Shown: one piece after another, positions 6,477 through 6,858 of the stretch
Numbering within the stretch: the first letter of the stretch is position 1
Layout of the letters: the number at the start of each line of letters is the position of its first letter
Assembly: GCA_036517235.1 (NCBI GenBank)
Contig: DATDXL010000007.1
Location: 1-6,858 of the forward strand
Source: 2-02-FULL-46-13 sp036517235
Lineage (GTDB): Bacteria > Patescibacteriota > Minisyncoccia > Phycocordibacterales > DSPV01
Reading direction: 5' to 3'
Length of the DNA stretch: 6,858 bases
Made by a program: the position numbers and the translations under genes
Notes under the pieces: generated by a model
The model's database searches: none
What the model saw: only the letters and a program-made list of their open reading frames with translations
Told to the model about the DNA's origin: nothing

Positions 6477-6506
6477 GGAGAGAAAACGTATCTTCGTTTT
6501 CTCTCC
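6477..6506. repeat. 12-bp perfect hairpin in the mraZ leader
   Basis: GGAGAGAAAACG (6477-6488) pairs without mismatch with 6495-6506 around a six-base loop. It lies in the predicted 5' untranslated region of mraZ, about halfway between the transcription start and the start codon. No T-run follows on minus, so it is not an intrinsic terminator. It is bracketed by CGCTCGCTCG (6467-6476) and CGCTCACT (6506-6513), which recur as a pair near the right edge. It may stabilise the mRNA or act in leader control; this is inference. Confidence 0.7.
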
Positions 6507-6560
6507 GCTCACTCGCTAGGCAATAAAAAGTCACTTACCACTCTTTCCCACTTAGCTACA

Positions 6561-6589
6561 AGTATATAGCACTTTATCCCACTGTCCAA
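6561..6589 (-). promoter_or_regulatory. Sigma70-type promoter of the dcw operon
   Basis: On minus, TTGGAC (6589-6584) is separated by 17 bp from TATACT (6566-6561; five of six consensus bases). The transcription start would fall near 6554, giving a leader of roughly 124 nt to ATG 6430. The elements are embedded in the phased GTG repeats. Confidence 0.75.
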
Positions 6590-6594
6590 CACAG

Positions 6595-6603
6595 TTATCC
6601 ACA
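6595..6603 (+). promoter_or_regulatory. Consensus DnaA box
   Basis: TTATCCACA matches the strong DnaA box consensus at all nine bases. It overlaps the outermost GTG repeat of the mraZ operator and lies just upstream of the -35 box. It stands alone as a perfect match; TTATCCCAC at 6574-6582 is only a partial resemblance. A single box argues for gene control, not an origin, and part of the match follows from the GTG repeat register. Confidence 0.5.
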
Positions 6604-6618
6604 CCCCATGCGAACTGG

Positions 6619-6650
6619 ACGCAGAACTACGCGGAATGAACGCGGAAGCC
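6619..6650 (+). repeat. Three phased ACGCRGAA direct repeats
   Basis: ACGCAGAACT (6619-6628), ACGCGGAATGA (6629-6639) and ACGCGGAAGCC (6640-6650) are direct repeats at 10- and 11-bp steps; GCGAACTGG just to the left may be a decayed fourth unit. They end six bases before the -35 box of the plus-strand promoter. Helical phasing next to a promoter suggests a second, unidentified regulator site between the two divergent promoters. Confidence 0.5.
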
Positions 6651-6656
6651 GAGGAC

Positions 6657-6685
6657 TTGACAACTCTTATAATCATGGGTATTGT
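6657..6685 (+). promoter_or_regulatory. Divergent promoter reading toward the right edge
   Basis: A perfect TTGACA (6657-6662) is followed after 17 bp by TATTGT (6680-6685; four of six consensus bases). The transcription start would be near 6692. A TATAAT at 6668-6673 has no -35 at the right distance, so it is less likely to be used. The transcript would run through at least 165 nt of structured sequence with no recognisable start of a gene before the edge. Confidence 0.45.
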
Positions 6686-6767
6686 ATGGCGAGTACAAAC
6701 AACCGAAAGGAACGGATAAAATAAACCCTGCTCGTCCATATCCTCGCAGCAGAGCTGACGAGGTATT

Positions 6768-6840
6768 AGGAGAGCAGAACTTTATTTTGAGAACCCCTCG
6801 GTTCTCAACGCTCGCTCGCCGATTCGCTCACTGCTCTCCT
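6768..6840. repeat. Nested inverted repeats with CGCTC-type motifs
   Basis: AGGAGAGCAG (6768-6777) pairs perfectly with 6831-6840. Inside it, TTGAGAACC (6787-6795) pairs perfectly with 6800-6808 around CCTC. Between the inner hairpin and the right outer arm lie CGCTCGCTCG (6809-6818) and CGCTCACT (6825-6832). No T-run follows on either strand, so it is not a standard terminator. It resembles the layout around the hairpin in the mraZ leader and may belong to the same repeat family. No gene is seen between 6740 and 6858. Confidence 0.55.
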
Positions 6841-6858
6841 CTGCGGGGAAACTCCCGT

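Larger units (their letters stand above)
6539..6603 (-). promoter_or_regulatory. Phased GTG repeats, predicted MraZ operator
   Basis: On minus, GTG cores (plus-strand CAC) begin at 6600, 6590, 6580 and 6570, exactly 10 bp apart, and again at 6549 and 6539, 10 bp apart. The 21-bp jump between the groups holds the -10 box. Individual units include AGTGGGATAA, AGTGCTATAT, AGTGGGAAAG and AGTGGTAAGT. MraZ sites in other bacteria are short direct repeats (TGGG-type in E. coli, AAAGTG-type in mollicutes) at about one helical turn; both cores occur here (TGGG in two units, AAAGTG at 6575-6570). The sites cover the -35, spacer and start region, which favours repression by MraZ. The repeats are seen directly; the binder is inferred. 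Confidence 0.78.

Noticed and set aside
6595..6603. Replication origin
   Set aside because: Only one perfect DnaA box is present, with no dnaA or dnaN gene and no AT-rich unwinding region next to it.
6509..6739. 76-codon minus-strand frame upstream of mraZ
   Set aside because: It covers the divergent promoter, both repeat sets and the mraZ promoter, and its product resembles no protein family.
6787..6858. Plus-strand frame from TTG 6787 open to the right edge
   Set aside because: It translates the hairpin and the CGCTC repeats into an Arg-rich peptide, and the nearest AGGAG is 14 bases from the TTG. A gene beginning beyond the edge cannot be excluded.

Overview
The window carries the start of a bacterial division and cell-wall (dcw) cluster on the minus strand, facing a single purine-biosynthesis gene on the plus strand. 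Compact genes that touch or overlap, a MurF without the usual N-terminal substrate domain, variant RsmH motifs, a small FtsL-like protein in the conserved slot and hairpin-rich AT-rich spacers all suggest a Patescibacteria/CPR-type genome, perhaps Parcubacteria-like. This is inferred from gene style only; no rRNA is present. TGA works as a stop codon (mraZ, purC), so this is not one of the CPR groups in which TGA is recoded.

Layout: 1-670 holds no convincing gene. It has three perfect hairpins (1-51, 104-129, 212-239), a 219-bp palindromic element with terminal inverted repeats (293-511), and the purC promoter (602-629). purC (671-1573, +) encodes SAICAR synthase and ends at a hairpin with T-rich sequence on both sides (1591-1639), which looks like a terminator shared with the converging dcw operon. 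On the minus strand, read from right to left, come mraZ (6430-5996), rsmH (5996-5082), ftsL-like (5069-4737), ftsI/class B PBP (4747-3044) and murF (3028-1718). Spacing is 1-nt overlap, 12-nt gap, 11-nt overlap and 15-nt gap, so this is one operon. It stops after murF; murE, mraY, murD, ftsW, murG, murC, ftsQ, ftsA and ftsZ are not in the window.

The region right of mraZ (6431-6858) is regulatory. A good sigma70-type promoter for the operon (-35 6584-6589, -10 6561-6566) is covered and flanked by six GTG-core repeats on the minus strand, four at exact 10-bp steps, as expected for MraZ autoregulation. A perfect DnaA box (TTATCCACA) lies in the outermost repeats. Beyond it are a second phased repeat set (6619-6650) and a divergent promoter (6657-6685) reading off the right edge into a structured leader.

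Together the operon encodes a regulator (MraZ), a 16S rRNA methyltransferase (RsmH), two septal membrane proteins (FtsL-like, FtsI transpeptidase) and the ligase that completes the peptidoglycan precursor peptide (MurF). The most interesting parts are the promoter/operator architecture at 6539-6685, the terminal-inverted-repeat element at 293-511 and the repeated hairpin-associated motifs at 6467-6513 and 6809-6832.
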